From Mesorhizobium erdmanii USDA 3471 (GTDB lineage Bacteria > Pseudomonadota > Alphaproteobacteria > Rhizobiales > Rhizobiaceae), in contig NZ_AXAE01000012.1 in the NCBI RefSeq assembly GCF_000472705.1, positions 21,716 to 85,715 on the forward strand: a stretch of 64,000 nucleotides of DNA. The letters are read 5' to 3'. Shown one piece after another: positions 25,708 to 33,898 of this stretch (position 1 is the stretch's first letter; each line of letters begins with the position of its first letter). The translations under genes and the position numbers were made by a program. The notes under the pieces are model-generated. The model was not told where the DNA came from. It searched no databases and saw only the letters and a list, made by a program, of their open reading frames with translations.

Positions 25708-26286
25708 CTACCCCGCCAACTTCACCTCGACGATGCGCGCCGAGCCTGGCACCAATTGCCCCTGATGGTCGAAGCGCAGCACCACCACCCAATTGAACTC
25801 GTCGCCGGGCCATGTGCCGTTCGGCAGCAGCGCCTTGGGGTCGGCGCCGAAGGCCTTGATGAGCTTGCCCAGCTGGCCGTGATGCCAGGCGATCAGGATC
25901 GATTTGCCGTGGCTTTCGGTCGCCAGCGCGGCGACCAGGTTCTGGACTTCCCTGTCGGCGAAGCGCTGGTCGATGGGCAGTTTCAAGGCTTCGGAGAGCG
26001 GCGTCAGCGTCAGCCGTTCGCGCGCGCTGTTCTTGGAATCGGTGCTGGCCACCAGCATGTCGGGCCGGAAGGCGACGCCGTCGAGCATGAAGGGCTGGAA
26101 ATAAGCGACATAGGCCTGCGCGCGGGCCTGGCCTTGCGGCGACAGGCCTGGGCCGCTGTCGGGCTTTTCGCCGTGGCGCACGATCAGCACCGTGGTGTCG
26201 GCAAGCCCTGATGTGGTGTCGCCGGCGGCATGGGCGGACAGAGCGAGCGCCATCATCCACAGGGCGGCGAGAACAAGGCGTTTCAT
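25708..26286 (-). CDS. secreted histidine-phosphatase-family protein
   Basis: A 192-residue protein. An N-terminal signal peptide (MKRLVLAALWMMALALSAHA) precedes a phosphoglycerate-mutase-like domain. The phosphohistidine motif is LIVRHGEK near residue 36, and the second His is in IAWHHGQLGK. It is presumably a periplasmic phosphatase, substrate unknown. Convergent with the end of the ABC operon. Confidence 0.85.
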   Translation of the reverse strand: MKRLVLAALWMMALALSAHAAGDTTSGLADTTVLIVRHGEKPDSGPGLSPQGQARAQAYVAYFQPFMLDGVAFRPDMLVASTDSKNSARERLTLTPLSEALKLPIDQRFADREVQNLVAALATESHGKSILIAWHHGQLGKLIKAFGADPKALLPNGTWPGDEFNWVVVLRFDHQGQLVPGSARIVEVKLAG

Positions 26287-26466
26287 GGCGGGTCCTTCGG
26301 GCGATCGGCGATGTCCTCCAATCAGCGCATCATTCCGACGGAATCAGGGCCGGTCGGCATCTTCTGTCCCGGCAAAGGGGAAGGGATGCGCGCGCCGTCC
26401 ACTGCTTGCAAAACAATCGTGCCTTGCTAGAAAGGCCCGGGGCGGGTGGCATCGTGAGAGAACCTC

Positions 26467-27738
26467 ATGGTTGCCGACATCATCAGACCGATCAGCTTGA
26501 GTTTTTCGCTGCTGCGCCGCTTCTGGCCGCAGCTCGTCGCGCTCGTGCTGGCCGGGGTGCTGGCCGGCGATCTCCTGCTGCAACTCGCGGCCAAGGTGGC
26601 GCTCGCAAACCATTTCGCCGGGCTCGCCATGCTGACGCTGGTGGCGCTGGCGCAACTGGTGGTGACGGTGGCGATGTTCCATGTGCTGCAGCCCGGCCTT
26701 CCGCATCTGTTGGCCGCGCAGCGCGGCGCGGACAAGGCCGAAGGGCCTGCGACGGACCAGCAGGGCTCGCGGCTGGTGCGCATGATCACCATCGCGCTGT
26801 TGCCCTTCTTCGCCTATTACGCCGCCTGGGGCTTCCTCGGCGACATCGTGCGGCAATATTCGCGCGAAACGCTCGACCAGGCCGATTTCGGCCAGAGCGC
26901 CAACGTGCTCGACGTGCTCGATTCGCGCTGGCTGCTGGTATCGGTCGCGGTGTCCTGGCTGATCCGGCGGCTGGCCAAGTTCATGCAGACCCGGACAAAA
27001 ACCGCGTCGTTCTGGCAGATCGTCGTTGTGATCTGCGAAACCAACTGGATTTTCGTCGGTCTCTACGTGATCAGCCGCTGGAAGGACTCGGCGCTGCAAT
27101 GGCTGATGAGCCGCAGTTTCTGGCCGACCCTGCAGGCGGCGGCCGACGGGCTGGCGAGCCCGGTGCCGGTGGCCGCGGCCACCCCCATGGTGCCGGTCGA
27201 GATCACCTCGATCGCGCCGTCGACGGTGGCCGTCAACCTGTTCTTCTACATGCTCTTGCCGCTGATCTGGCTGGTCATGGCGGCGCTGATCTACGGTTAT
27301 GACGTGCGCGACGATGCCGCGCTGAGACGCGTGCACAACCGGGTGGAGCGGTTCGGCCAGCGCTATGCCGGGCTGCCGAAATTCCTGCGCGATTTCGTCG
27401 AGCATTTCATCGCCGGCTACCGCTCGCGCTATCTGCCGATCGCCAATGGCGTGCGGCTGACGGTGAGTTCGAGCCTTCTGCTTCTGTGCACGCTGATTGT
27501 CGGCTACCGCCTCATCGACTGGGGCGCGGCCTGGCTGTGGCTCGGCGCGACGCGGCTGATCGGCCCGCATGAGCTCGATGTCTGGCAGCTCTTCTCACGC
27601 GGTGTGACGCTGCTGTTCGGCAGCCCGTTCCAGGATTCTTCCACCGGCATTTTGATCGAGCCGATAAGGATATGTTTTCTCGCCGCCGTGCTGGAGACAG
27701 CGTTTTCGCTGACGAAAGGGACGGAGGCTGCGGCATAA
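26467..27738 (+). CDS. polytopic membrane protein of unknown function
   Basis: A 423-residue inner-membrane protein with about eight hydrophobic segments (for example LVALVLAGVLAGDLLLQLAA, ALLPFFAYYAAWGFLGDIV, and SSSLLLLCTLIVGYRLI). A soluble stretch RVHNRVERFGQRYAGLPKFL lies before the last pair. I do not recognise the family. It ends facing a three-gene envelope operon on the other strand, separated by a shared terminator, so the two may be functionally linked, but this is only positional. Confidence 0.75.
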   Translation: MVADIIRPISLSFSLLRRFWPQLVALVLAGVLAGDLLLQLAAKVALANHFAGLAMLTLVALAQLVVTVAMFHVLQPGLPHLLAAQRGADKAEGPATDQQGSRLVRMITIALLPFFAYYAAWGFLGDIVRQYSRETLDQADFGQSANVLDVLDSRWLLVSVAVSWLIRRLAKFMQTRTKTASFWQIVVVICETNWIFVGLYVISRWKDSALQWLMSRSFWPTLQAAADGLASPVPVAAATPMVPVEITSIAPSTVAVNLFFYMLLPLIWLVMAALIYGYDVRDDAALRRVHNRVERFGQRYAGLPKFLRDFVEHFIAGYRSRYLPIANGVRLTVSSSLLLLCTLIVGYRLIDWGAAWLWLGATRLIGPHELDVWQLFSRGVTLLFGSPFQDSSTGILIEPIRICFLAAVLETAFSLTKGTEAAA

Positions 27739-27762
27739 GGCGGGGTGTTGGAGCGCGTCCCT

Positions 27763-27781
27763 CTCCCCGCAGAACGGGGAG
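27763..27781. terminator. bidirectional terminator hairpin
   Basis: CTCCCCG-CAGAA-CGGGGAG between the convergent ends at 27738 and 27792. It has the form of the short Rhizobiales repeat hairpins. Confidence 0.6.
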
Positions 27782-27791
27782 AAGAACGCTG

Positions 27792-28367
27792 TCATTTCGG
27801 CGGCCTTTGGAAACGCAGATACCATGGCCGCTCGCTGCCGAGCCCGACCGCCGGGCGGATGGTTTTCACGGCATCCTCCGGGATGATGAAAATATCGCCG
27901 ACGGTAACGACATCGCCCTTCTTGGCGCCGGAAAAGATCGCCGCGCCGCAGTTCATGACGCCGCCCGGCAGGCTGACGCCGACGATTGAATCCGGCAGCC
28001 AGCGGCGCCCAGTGGCGTCGGTCAGCATCAGCTTGCAGCCCAGCCACTGCTTTTGCAGGTCGGGGTCGCCAATGGCGACGGAGAAGGTGGCGATGACGGC
28101 GAAGGCGTGGTCAGGCAGGCGGCCGGCCTTGCCGCCGCGCAGATCGGCCAGTTTCCAGTCGCTACCGCCGAACGGCACGGACTGGCCGAAATCGACATCC
28201 CTGGCGACGAGGTCCTCGCCATGCAGCCATTCGCGAAGGCTGTCGTAGCCGGTCTCGGCCAGCGTCAACGGCAGCAGGATGGCGAGAGCGACAAGGCTGT
28301 GCCGGCGCCATTTTTTCTCTGCCTGCCGGTCAGCCGCCAGCTCCAGGCCTGACGAAACGTCGGTCAT
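27792..28367 (-). CDS. membrane-anchored protein of unknown function (envelope operon, gene 3)
   Basis: A 191-residue protein with a charged N-terminus and one membrane anchor (RRHSLVALAILLPLTLAETG), then an extracytoplasmic region with VPFGGSDWKLADLRGG and IGDPDLQKQWLGCKLMLTDA. The pattern resembles DUF4352-like beta-sandwich proteins, but I do not recognise a family. Its ATG overlaps the upstream stop (ATGA). Confidence 0.72.
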   Translation of the reverse strand: MTDVSSGLELAADRQAEKKWRRHSLVALAILLPLTLAETGYDSLREWLHGEDLVARDVDFGQSVPFGGSDWKLADLRGGKAGRLPDHAFAVIATFSVAIGDPDLQKQWLGCKLMLTDATGRRWLPDSIVGVSLPGGVMNCGAAIFSGAKKGDVVTVGDIFIIPEDAVKTIRPAVGLGSERPWYLRFQRPPK

Positions 28368-28960
28368 GATTTGCCCTGCGGTGGCGGCGCATCGAGGTCG
28401 TATTGCGGCAGCACGTCGATTGGCTGGTCGTCGGCGGCTGTCGGCACCCCGTCGAGGCTGATGCGCGCCTGGGCGTCGAGCGGGCCAAACTGACGTTCGG
28501 CGATCAGCAGCCTGGCGCCGCTGATCTGGTCGGGCGGCACTTCGAACACGAACAGGCCGCGTTTTTCCAGACCCGGATCGACGCCATGCGGCGGCATGTC
28601 GGGGCTGTAGCCCAGTCGCTCCGTCTGGTGGTAGCGCAGCCCGGTCGGGCCTTGCCAGGTGCCGAGGGCGACCGTGGTGGAGGCAACGGTGGCGGTGAGA
28701 TTGGTCGTAACCACCGCCCAAAGGCCGCTGGTGGTCAAGAGCTTCTCCTGGCCGAACTGGCTGGTTTTCAACGCGCGGGCAAAGACCACCTTGTCCAGCC
28801 TGACATCGAAGCTGCGCGCGTGCAGCGTGTCGTGCATGGCGCCATCGACTGGGATCGGCGCGGTGAGGTCGGCATAATGCGGTTTCGACACCTGCATGCC
28901 GTAGCTCAACGCCACGGTCGCGCAGAGGATGGCGAGATTGCCGAGGACATGCATTTTCAT
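28364..28960 (-). CDS. exported protein of unknown function (envelope operon, gene 2)
   Basis: A 198-residue protein with an N-terminal hydrophobic segment (VLGNLAILCATVALSYGM) followed by an extracytoplasmic domain containing FDVRLDKVVFARALKTSQFG and LFVFEVPPDQISGARLLIAE. Similar length and build to its neighbours suggest three diverged or partner beta-sandwich proteins. Overlapping start and stop codons on both sides. Confidence 0.72.
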   Translation of the reverse strand: MKMHVLGNLAILCATVALSYGMQVSKPHYADLTAPIPVDGAMHDTLHARSFDVRLDKVVFARALKTSQFGQEKLLTTSGLWAVVTTNLTATVASTTVALGTWQGPTGLRYHQTERLGYSPDMPPHGVDPGLEKRGLFVFEVPPDQISGARLLIAERQFGPLDAQARISLDGVPTAADDQPIDVLPQYDLDAPPPQGKS

Positions 28961-29544
28961 GAGCCGGTTCCCGGGGCCTGTCCATCGGCGACCGGCAAGG
29001 TGATGGTGCCGAGCCTATAAGGATTGAACCAGCCGGGCATGCCGTAGAGATTGTCGCGCGGCTTGAAGATTTCGGCGGTGATGCCGAAGCTCACGCTGGC
29101 CGGCACGACGGCGTCACCGGCGAGCGGCCAGACATAGGCCATGCGCTCGGTCATGCCTGGATGCAGTTCCGGCGTCAGCGTCGCATCGCGGGTTAGCGCG
29201 ATCATCGGCATGGGGTCGGGCAGGGCGATGCCGTCCGGCTTGAAGACATCGAAATAGGCCTTGTCGGACTGCGCGGTGCGGTTGGTCATGTCGGCCTCCA
29301 GCACCAGCGCCTTCTGGCCAGGCTTCAACAGCACGCCATAGACCCCGGCATGGCTGACATAGGCGCGCACCGGCTGCACGCGCCAGCGTCCTGCATCGAT
29401 GGCGGTGCCGGGCGGCAATTGCGGTGGGGCGTGGGCGGGCAGGGCGCCGAAGGCACCCATCAGGCCGGCGACGAACAGCGCCGCGATGGTTCCCGCGCCG
29501 GCCGTTATCCAGGTCTGAACTCTTGAGCGGGCAGTCTTGAACAT
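28957..29544 (-). CDS. exported protein of unknown function (envelope operon, gene 1)
   Basis: A 195-residue protein with an N-terminal membrane segment (ITAGAGTIAALFVAGLMGAF) and a beta-rich domain (PGQKALVLEADMTNRTAQSD). It is first of three tightly overlapping genes. A short tandem repeat array lies just upstream of its start. Function unknown. Confidence 0.72.
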   Translation of the reverse strand: MFKTARSRVQTWITAGAGTIAALFVAGLMGAFGALPAHAPPQLPPGTAIDAGRWRVQPVRAYVSHAGVYGVLLKPGQKALVLEADMTNRTAQSDKAYFDVFKPDGIALPDPMPMIALTRDATLTPELHPGMTERMAYVWPLAGDAVVPASVSFGITAEIFKPRDNLYGMPGWFNPYRLGTITLPVADGQAPGTGS

Positions 29545-29611
29545 TCCAGATCATGCACGTCGAACGAACAGCCACCCCCGGGCAATGTAGAAAGAAAAAG
29601 CGGTCTTTGAA

Positions 29612-29678
29612 ACCCGAAAACGGCTGAACCCGAAAACGACTGAACCCGAAGACGACTGGGGAACCCGAATGTGGCTGG
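29612..29678. repeat. four-copy tandem repeat, 16-19 base unit
   Basis: Units ACCCGAAAACGGCTGA (29612), ACCCGAAAACGACTGA (29628), ACCCGAAGACGACTGGGGA (29644) and ACCCGAATGTGGCTGG (29663). They lie 68 bases upstream of the envelope operon's first gene and could be regulatory iterons or simple slippage. Confidence 0.7.
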
Positions 29679-29695
29679 TCCAGCCCTGTCCGGCC

Positions 29696-30061
29696 TCAGG
29701 CTGCTTCGAGCGCCCACAGACGGTGGCCGTAGCGGCGGAAGAAACGCGCCACGAGACGCTGCTGCCTGGCCCTGACGAGGTCGGGCAGGCGACGTTCCTG
29801 GCGCCAGCGTGGCATGTTGCGCCAGCCAGCGATGACATGGGTGGCGTCCTCGATGGCTTCGTCCGCCGACAAGGCCGGGCCGATCGCGGCCAGGAACAGC
29901 GGCTCCGACTGCTTCAACGCGTCGATGATTGCCTTGCGCCTGAAATGGTCGTGGCGGGCTTGGGCGATGCCGTTGCGGCGGATCGCCTCGAACGCTTCGA
30001 GCAAGGCAGGGCTGTCACCGGTGTAACCGCAGGCGCGGGTGAAATCGGCGTCATCCATCAT
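29696..30061 (-). CDS. hypothetical protein
   Basis: A 121-residue, mostly helical, charged protein (FTRACGYTGDSPALLEAFEA; MPRWRQERRLPDLVRARQQR). I do not recognise it. GGGAG precedes two consecutive ATG codons, either of which may start it. Its promoter lies in the AT-rich divergent region shared with the zinc-ribbon gene at 30231. Confidence 0.65.
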   Translation of the reverse strand: MMDDADFTRACGYTGDSPALLEAFEAIRRNGIAQARHDHFRRKAIIDALKQSEPLFLAAIGPALSADEAIEDATHVIAGWRNMPRWRQERRLPDLVRARQQRLVARFFRRYGHRLWALEAA

Positions 30062-30087
30062 TGCTCCCGGATCTGATGCGGCAGGCG

Positions 30088-30103
30088 ACTCACATTTGTG
30101 AGT
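30088..30103. promoter_or_regulatory. inverted repeat in AT-rich divergent region
   Basis: ACTCACA-TT-TGTGAGT, a perfect 16-base dyad 27 bases upstream of the gene at 29696-30061. The surrounding 30104-30225 stretch is clearly AT-richer than the rest and contains a TCCTGC/GCAGGA hairpin at 30173-30192. Confidence 0.5.
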
Positions 30104-30230
30104 TTATAGAAGTATAACTCAAAAATTGATAAAAGAGAAACTTTTGGAGAAGTGTTGAAACTGCGACTCGACTCCTGCTTGAAAACGCAGGAATATATGA
30201 ACAAATCAGGAACGCACGGGGTGGGGGGCA

Positions 30231-30533
30231 ATGGCATTACCCGGCAGGAAACCAGTCATCGCGCATGTCGCCTCGCTATCGGTCGAGTGCGCCGATTGCG
30301 GCCGCAACAGGTGGTGGAAGGCTGATGAACTCCGGCGTTTCGGGGTGACGGGCAACACGCCGCTGGCGGAGCTTTCCGGCCGAATCGTCTGTTCGGCCTG
30401 CCGTGCCGACGGGCTGCCGGGCACGGCGGTGTCGATCCAGGCGGCCTTCATCGACGAGCGCCAGCGCGTGCGCAGCGAGGCGCAGATGCTGAGCGAGCGC
30501 GAGGTGCTGGTGGAGGGGGCGAGGCGGGCTTGA
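30231..30533 (+). CDS. small zinc-ribbon protein
   Basis: A 100-residue protein with SVECADCGRNRWWKADELRR and RIVCSACRADGLPG: two CxxC pairs that should bind one zinc ion. Related in style to the zinc-ribbon protein at 45470-45787. Function unknown; the setting at the edge of a phage-like island is suggestive only. Confidence 0.7.
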   Translation: MALPGRKPVIAHVASLSVECADCGRNRWWKADELRRFGVTGNTPLAELSGRIVCSACRADGLPGTAVSIQAAFIDERQRVRSEAQMLSEREVLVEGARRA

Positions 30534-30543
30534 GGGGTGGACG

Positions 30544-30855
30544 TCAGAAGGCGTCGTCTTCATCGGCGAGAATGACGTCACGCCCGCCGTGAAAGATCCG
30601 GATGATAGTCACTGTCTTGTCTTTTACGGTGAATGCGATCGTCGCCCGTCTGCGATAGCCCACGGTGCGGAGGCCTGGTCTTACATCGTCGTGGCGCGTC
30701 CCACGTTCGGGAAAATTGCCAAAGGCCGAACAGTAATCGATGAGGCGATCAACATAGGCTCGCGCAATCCGTTCGCCAGCTTGTGGAACCAGATAGGTCA
30801 GCAAATCCAGCAGGTCTTGCTCTGCGGCTTTGCTGAAGGCGACCCTGTGCGTCAT
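30544..30855 (-). CDS. parE: ParE/RelE-superfamily toxin
   Basis: A 103-residue RelE/ParE-fold toxin (VAFSKAAEQDLLDLLTYLVP; then VGYRRRATIAFTVKDKTVTI; IIRIFHGGRDV). ParE members poison DNA gyrase. Its start overlaps the antitoxin stop by four bases. Confidence 0.9.
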   Translation of the reverse strand: MTHRVAFSKAAEQDLLDLLTYLVPQAGERIARAYVDRLIDYCSAFGNFPERGTRHDDVRPGLRTVGYRRRATIAFTVKDKTVTIIRIFHGGRDVILADEDDAF

Positions 30856-31142
30856 GCTTGGCGGGAACGCTTGCCCGCCAGTGCGTCAATGCGGTTGTGA
30901 AGTCGCTTGCGTACTTCCTCGAGAGGCGAGACGAGCGAAGGATCCTTCTGCAACGCATCCATCGTCGGCGCGACCTCTTCCCGCAACCAGCGATCGACGG
31001 CAGCGTCTCTTGCGGCAAGGGTTCTCAGGCCATCGCGGATGACTTCGCTCTCGGTTGCGTACTCGCCGGATGCCACCTTATTCTTCACCATTTGCGCCAT
31101 CTCGAGCGGCAAGGTGATGGTCAAAGGCTGGGTGCTGCGCAT
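30852..31142 (-). CDS. parD: ParD-like ribbon-helix-helix antitoxin
   Basis: A 96-residue antitoxin: QPLTITLPLEMAQMVKNKVA and SEVIRDGLRTLAARD form the DNA-binding ribbon-helix-helix, and the C-terminal tail wraps the toxin. ATG at 31142 follows AGGGA; a longer TTG start is less likely. It probably binds the perfect dyad at 31167-31187. Confidence 0.9.
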   Translation of the reverse strand: MRSTQPLTITLPLEMAQMVKNKVASGEYATESEVIRDGLRTLAARDAAVDRWLREEVAPTMDALQKDPSLVSPLEEVRKRLHNRIDALAGKRSRQA

Positions 31143-31166
31143 CGCGATTCCCTGGATCAAATGAGC

Positions 31167-31187
31167 GTGTATGACTTAATCATACAC
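31167..31187. promoter_or_regulatory. ParD operator
   Basis: GTGTATGA-CTTAA-TCATACAC: perfect 8-base arms with a 5-base spacer, starting 25 bases upstream of the antitoxin gene. Confidence 0.7.
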
Positions 31188-31231
31188 TTTTCCACACGCT
31201 GCCGCTAGCCAGATGATGGCCCTTGTGTCCT

Positions 31232-31936
31232 CTAATACCCCAGCAATTCCTTCAGCGGGATCACCCGCCAGACATGCTTGATGGCGTAGCGGTTGAAGGT
31301 CAGCGTCTTCGGCGGATTGTACTGCTCGACCACCAGTTCGCCCGCCGTGCGCTTGACCAGTTTCTTGATGAAGGCCTTGCCGTTGCGCTCGTTTTCTTCG
31401 GGAAACGTCTCGATCACCACATGGTCGCCGGGGACCGCGTCGCGGCCGCCGCAATAGATGAGGTCGCCGGGTTCGTAGCGCGGCACCATGGAATCCGACA
31501 GCACATGCAGCGCGAATACCTTGGGCAGGTTGCGCACGCCCGGCGGGCGCTGGACGTAACCGGCAGGCTCGCCGTTGAAGGTGAAGTCGCCGTCGTCGCC
31601 GCCGACCGCAGCGCCCAGCACTTCGATATCCATTGATCCGGCGGGCAACGGGCCGGCATCGGTGACGATCTCGGCGTCGGCCACCGGGCCGGCATCGTCG
31701 AGGAAGACGACCTGCCCTTGGCCGAGCGCGACAGGGTCGACGCGCAGGAAGGCGGCGGTCTTCAGAAGGTTCTCGGTCTTGGGCAGATTGCGGCCGGTCT
31801 CCCAATTGCCGACGGCGGCGACATCGGTGTCGTTGTGCTCGGCAATATGGCGCATGACCAGGCCGCGCTGCTTGCGCGCCTGGCGTATCGCCGCCCCGAC
31901 CCTGATCGACAGTTCCGTTTTCGCCATGGTGCCCAT
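31232..31936 (-). CDS. CI-like repressor with S24 peptidase domain
   Basis: A 234-residue phage-type repressor. The N-terminal helix-turn-helix (RQARKQRGLVMRHIAEHNDT, then AVGNWETGRNLPK) is followed by a LexA/CI autoprotease domain with the catalytic Ser in SDSMVPRYEPGD (near residue 150) and Lys in KAFIKKLVKR. It would self-cleave upon SOS induction and release nearby genes. ATG at 31927 is an alternative start. Direct repeats of ATGAAAG upstream (about 31944 and 31962) may be its operators. Confidence 0.88.
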   Translation of the reverse strand: MGTMAKTELSIRVGAAIRQARKQRGLVMRHIAEHNDTDVAAVGNWETGRNLPKTENLLKTAAFLRVDPVALGQGQVVFLDDAGPVADAEIVTDAGPLPAGSMDIEVLGAAVGGDDGDFTFNGEPAGYVQRPPGVRNLPKVFALHVLSDSMVPRYEPGDLIYCGGRDAVPGDHVVIETFPEENERNGKAFIKKLVKRTAGELVVEQYNPPKTLTFNRYAIKHVWRVIPLKELLGY

Positions 31937-32004
31937 GTGAGCGATGAAAGTGGCTCTCGTCTATGAAAGAATGGCTTGCATCTATTTTTGAGTTATGCTT
32001 ATAT

Positions 32005-32388
32005 ATGGCCATGCACAACCTGTCCAACTTTCATGGCGCGGTAGCGCCGGCCTCCCGCGAGGCCAACAAGGCGACCGAAGTCGTCACCCTTCCGTCCCGG
32101 CCGTCCTCCTCCCCGGCCGTGGCGAAGCCCGAGCGCCTTGATGCCTCGGGTCCGGCCCGCCCGTCACCGGCGGCCGGAACGGCCGGAGCCGCCGCTCCCC
32201 TCGGCTCCGGCCCCCTATTCGACCGGCATGCTGCCGGTCCCTATGCACGCTCCTGCACCCGCACGCAGGACGGCACCGTCATCCTGTTCGAACCGATGAC
32301 GGGCAGGGCGGTTTGCGCCCCCGACAGGAAGACGGCGGAGGCGCGGCTGGAGCGCCTCGGCACCCGGCACTCGGCCCACTCCGGCTAG
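32005..32388 (+). CDS. hypothetical protein, divergent from the repressor
   Basis: A 127-residue protein. A Pro/Ala/Ser-rich N-terminal half is followed by a compact C-terminal segment RTQDGTVILFEPMTGRAVCA. It occupies the position of an early lytic gene beside a phage repressor. A TATATA-like -10 lies immediately upstream of the chosen ATG, so the message may be almost leaderless. No family recognised. Confidence 0.6.
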   Translation: MAMHNLSNFHGAVAPASREANKATEVVTLPSRPSSSPAVAKPERLDASGPARPSPAAGTAGAAAPLGSGPLFDRHAAGPYARSCTRTQDGTVILFEPMTGRAVCAPDRKTAEARLERLGTRHSAHSG

Positions 32389-32510
32389 GCCGGCGCCAGC
32401 CGGCATCAACCACAACTCACCGCGGCTTTTCGGAGCCGGAAACCCCGACGCTTGCCTGACGGCGCGCCTTGAAGCGCTGCCGCAGGCCGACCCTTGGATG
32501 GAGCCTGGAG

Positions 32511-33206
32511 ATGGCGGGATATAGCGATGCCGAATTGCAGGAGATCGCCCGCTGGCTGAAGGAGGGGCTTTCGGCCTCGAGGATCGCGGCGGCGTTCAGC
32601 GCGCTGCGCGGCAGCCCGGTCTCACGCAACGCCATAATCGGCATCGTTCATCGCAACGCCATGCTGGGCGCCATCGGCTTTGCCAATGGCCGCGGAATGC
32701 CGCCGGTGGCAAGACAGGCTGCCGGCGAACCGGCAATGCGCAAGCCGGCCCAGGCGAAGCGGGCAAAGGGCAAGGCCGGCGGCGGCAAGGGCGCGGGCAG
32801 AAAGGTCGCCAATGGTCATCCCGGCCACCTCGCGGACAACAACATCGCGCGCAAGAACAAGGCTAGAGCCCGGCGCGACTCTTCGCCGGCCTGGCTGCCG
32901 CCGCGCCTGTTCGTGCGCGAGGTGGGCGTGCTGGTCGCCGATGGCGAGGCCTATCGTTTCAAAGTGCCGGCGCCGGCGCGCGGGCCGATCGGCCGCCAGC
33001 CGCACGGTGTGGCGATGCGCTTCATCGACTGCCTGTTTTCCCGTTGCCGCGCACCGCTCGACCTGACGCTGCAGGAGAACCCGCAGGACGATGCGCCCGG
33101 CAGCCAGCCCGGCGCCGACATGCTGTGCTGCGGCATGCGCACCCGGGCGCTGAAAAGCTATTGCAGCTACCACCAGGCGCGGTTTCAGAGGCGAGTTTGC
33201 GTGTGA
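32511..33206 (+). CDS. GcrA-family cell-cycle regulator
   Basis: A 231-residue GcrA-like protein. The N-terminal DNA-binding module is LQEIARWLKEGLSASRIAAA with RNAIIGIVHRNAM. A long Lys/Ala/Gly-rich linker (about residues 75-125) follows, then the C-terminal segment CLFSRCRAPL...MLCCGMRTRALKSYCSYHQ, the sigma70-contact region with cysteines. GcrA activates methylation-dependent promoters. This copy is longer than housekeeping GcrA and lies in a phage-like island, so it is probably an accessory paralogue. Confidence 0.82.
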   Translation: MAGYSDAELQEIARWLKEGLSASRIAAAFSALRGSPVSRNAIIGIVHRNAMLGAIGFANGRGMPPVARQAAGEPAMRKPAQAKRAKGKAGGGKGAGRKVANGHPGHLADNNIARKNKARARRDSSPAWLPPRLFVREVGVLVADGEAYRFKVPAPARGPIGRQPHGVAMRFIDCLFSRCRAPLDLTLQENPQDDAPGSQPGADMLCCGMRTRALKSYCSYHQARFQRRVCV

Positions 33207-33208
33207 GC

Positions 33209-33571
33209 CTATTTCGGTATCTGCCGGCCCTGCTTGGGCATGCGGCTTTGCACGCTGCGGGCCTCCAGCCGCATGGCCGGGCCACCTTCGGCAACCAGGA
33301 TGCCGGCGACGCGGGCAAAGCCGGTAAACACCTTGATCGCGTCGGATTCCGAGATCTGCGCCGCGATCGCGGCGCTGCAGGCGTTGAGCGCGCTACGGTA
33401 GACGTGGCCGCGCCGCTCGACCGGCCAGCGCTGCAGGAAATCGGCGGCGTCGCTGACGCTGTCGATCTCCTCGACCTGTCCGTCGATACTTACTTTAAGC
33501 GGCACTCCGGTTTTCATCGTACCCACGGCGTTCACCTTCGGTGTTGCAGCGGCTTTCAAGCCTCTGCTCAT
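33209..33571 (-). CDS. DUF982 protein
   Basis: A 120-residue protein with the rhizobial DUF982 pattern (VSDAADFLQRWPVERRGHVY, then a central Ala-rich helix). An internal ATG at about 33517 (MKTGVPLKVSIDG) may be the true start. Function unknown. It is followed on the same island by a second member. Confidence 0.78.
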   Translation of the reverse strand: MSRGLKAAATPKVNAVGTMKTGVPLKVSIDGQVEEIDSVSDAADFLQRWPVERRGHVYRSALNACSAAIAAQISESDAIKVFTGFARVAGILVAEGGPAMRLEARSVQSRMPKQGRQIPK

Positions 33572-33616
33572 AAACGCGCGAGGCCCTCGGGCGGTTGCAT
33601 CGCCTTCGCGCGGCCT

Positions 33617-33898
33617 TCACGGGCTGGCGGCGGCATCGAGCCAATCATACGCGCGGCTCTTGCTCTTGACCATCAAAATGCCTTGTCGCCGGGCGGCCTT
33701 GCTGAAGGCTTCGAAGGCGGTGCGTGGACAGCAATTGCCTTCGACCGCCAGCCTGACCAGTCTTGCGGCTTCAATATAGGCTGGTGCCGTCTTGTCGGGC
33801 CATTGCCGCTGCAGCGCCGTCTGGGCATCGGCAACGGAGCCGACCAGCATGGTCTTGTTGTCGCAAAAGCGCAGCGTAATCGGCATGAACGCCGTCAT
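33617..33898 (-). CDS. DUF982 protein, second copy
   Basis: A 93-residue DUF982 protein (ITLRFCDNKTMLVGSVADAQ, TALQRQWPDKTAPAYIEAA). The start at 33898 is preceded by GGGAGG. It is a diverged neighbour of the previous gene; such paralogues are abundant in rhizobia and of unknown role. Confidence 0.8.
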   Translation of the reverse strand: MTAFMPITLRFCDNKTMLVGSVADAQTALQRQWPDKTAPAYIEAARLVRLAVEGNCCPRTAFEAFSKAARRQGILMVKSKSRAYDWLDAAASP

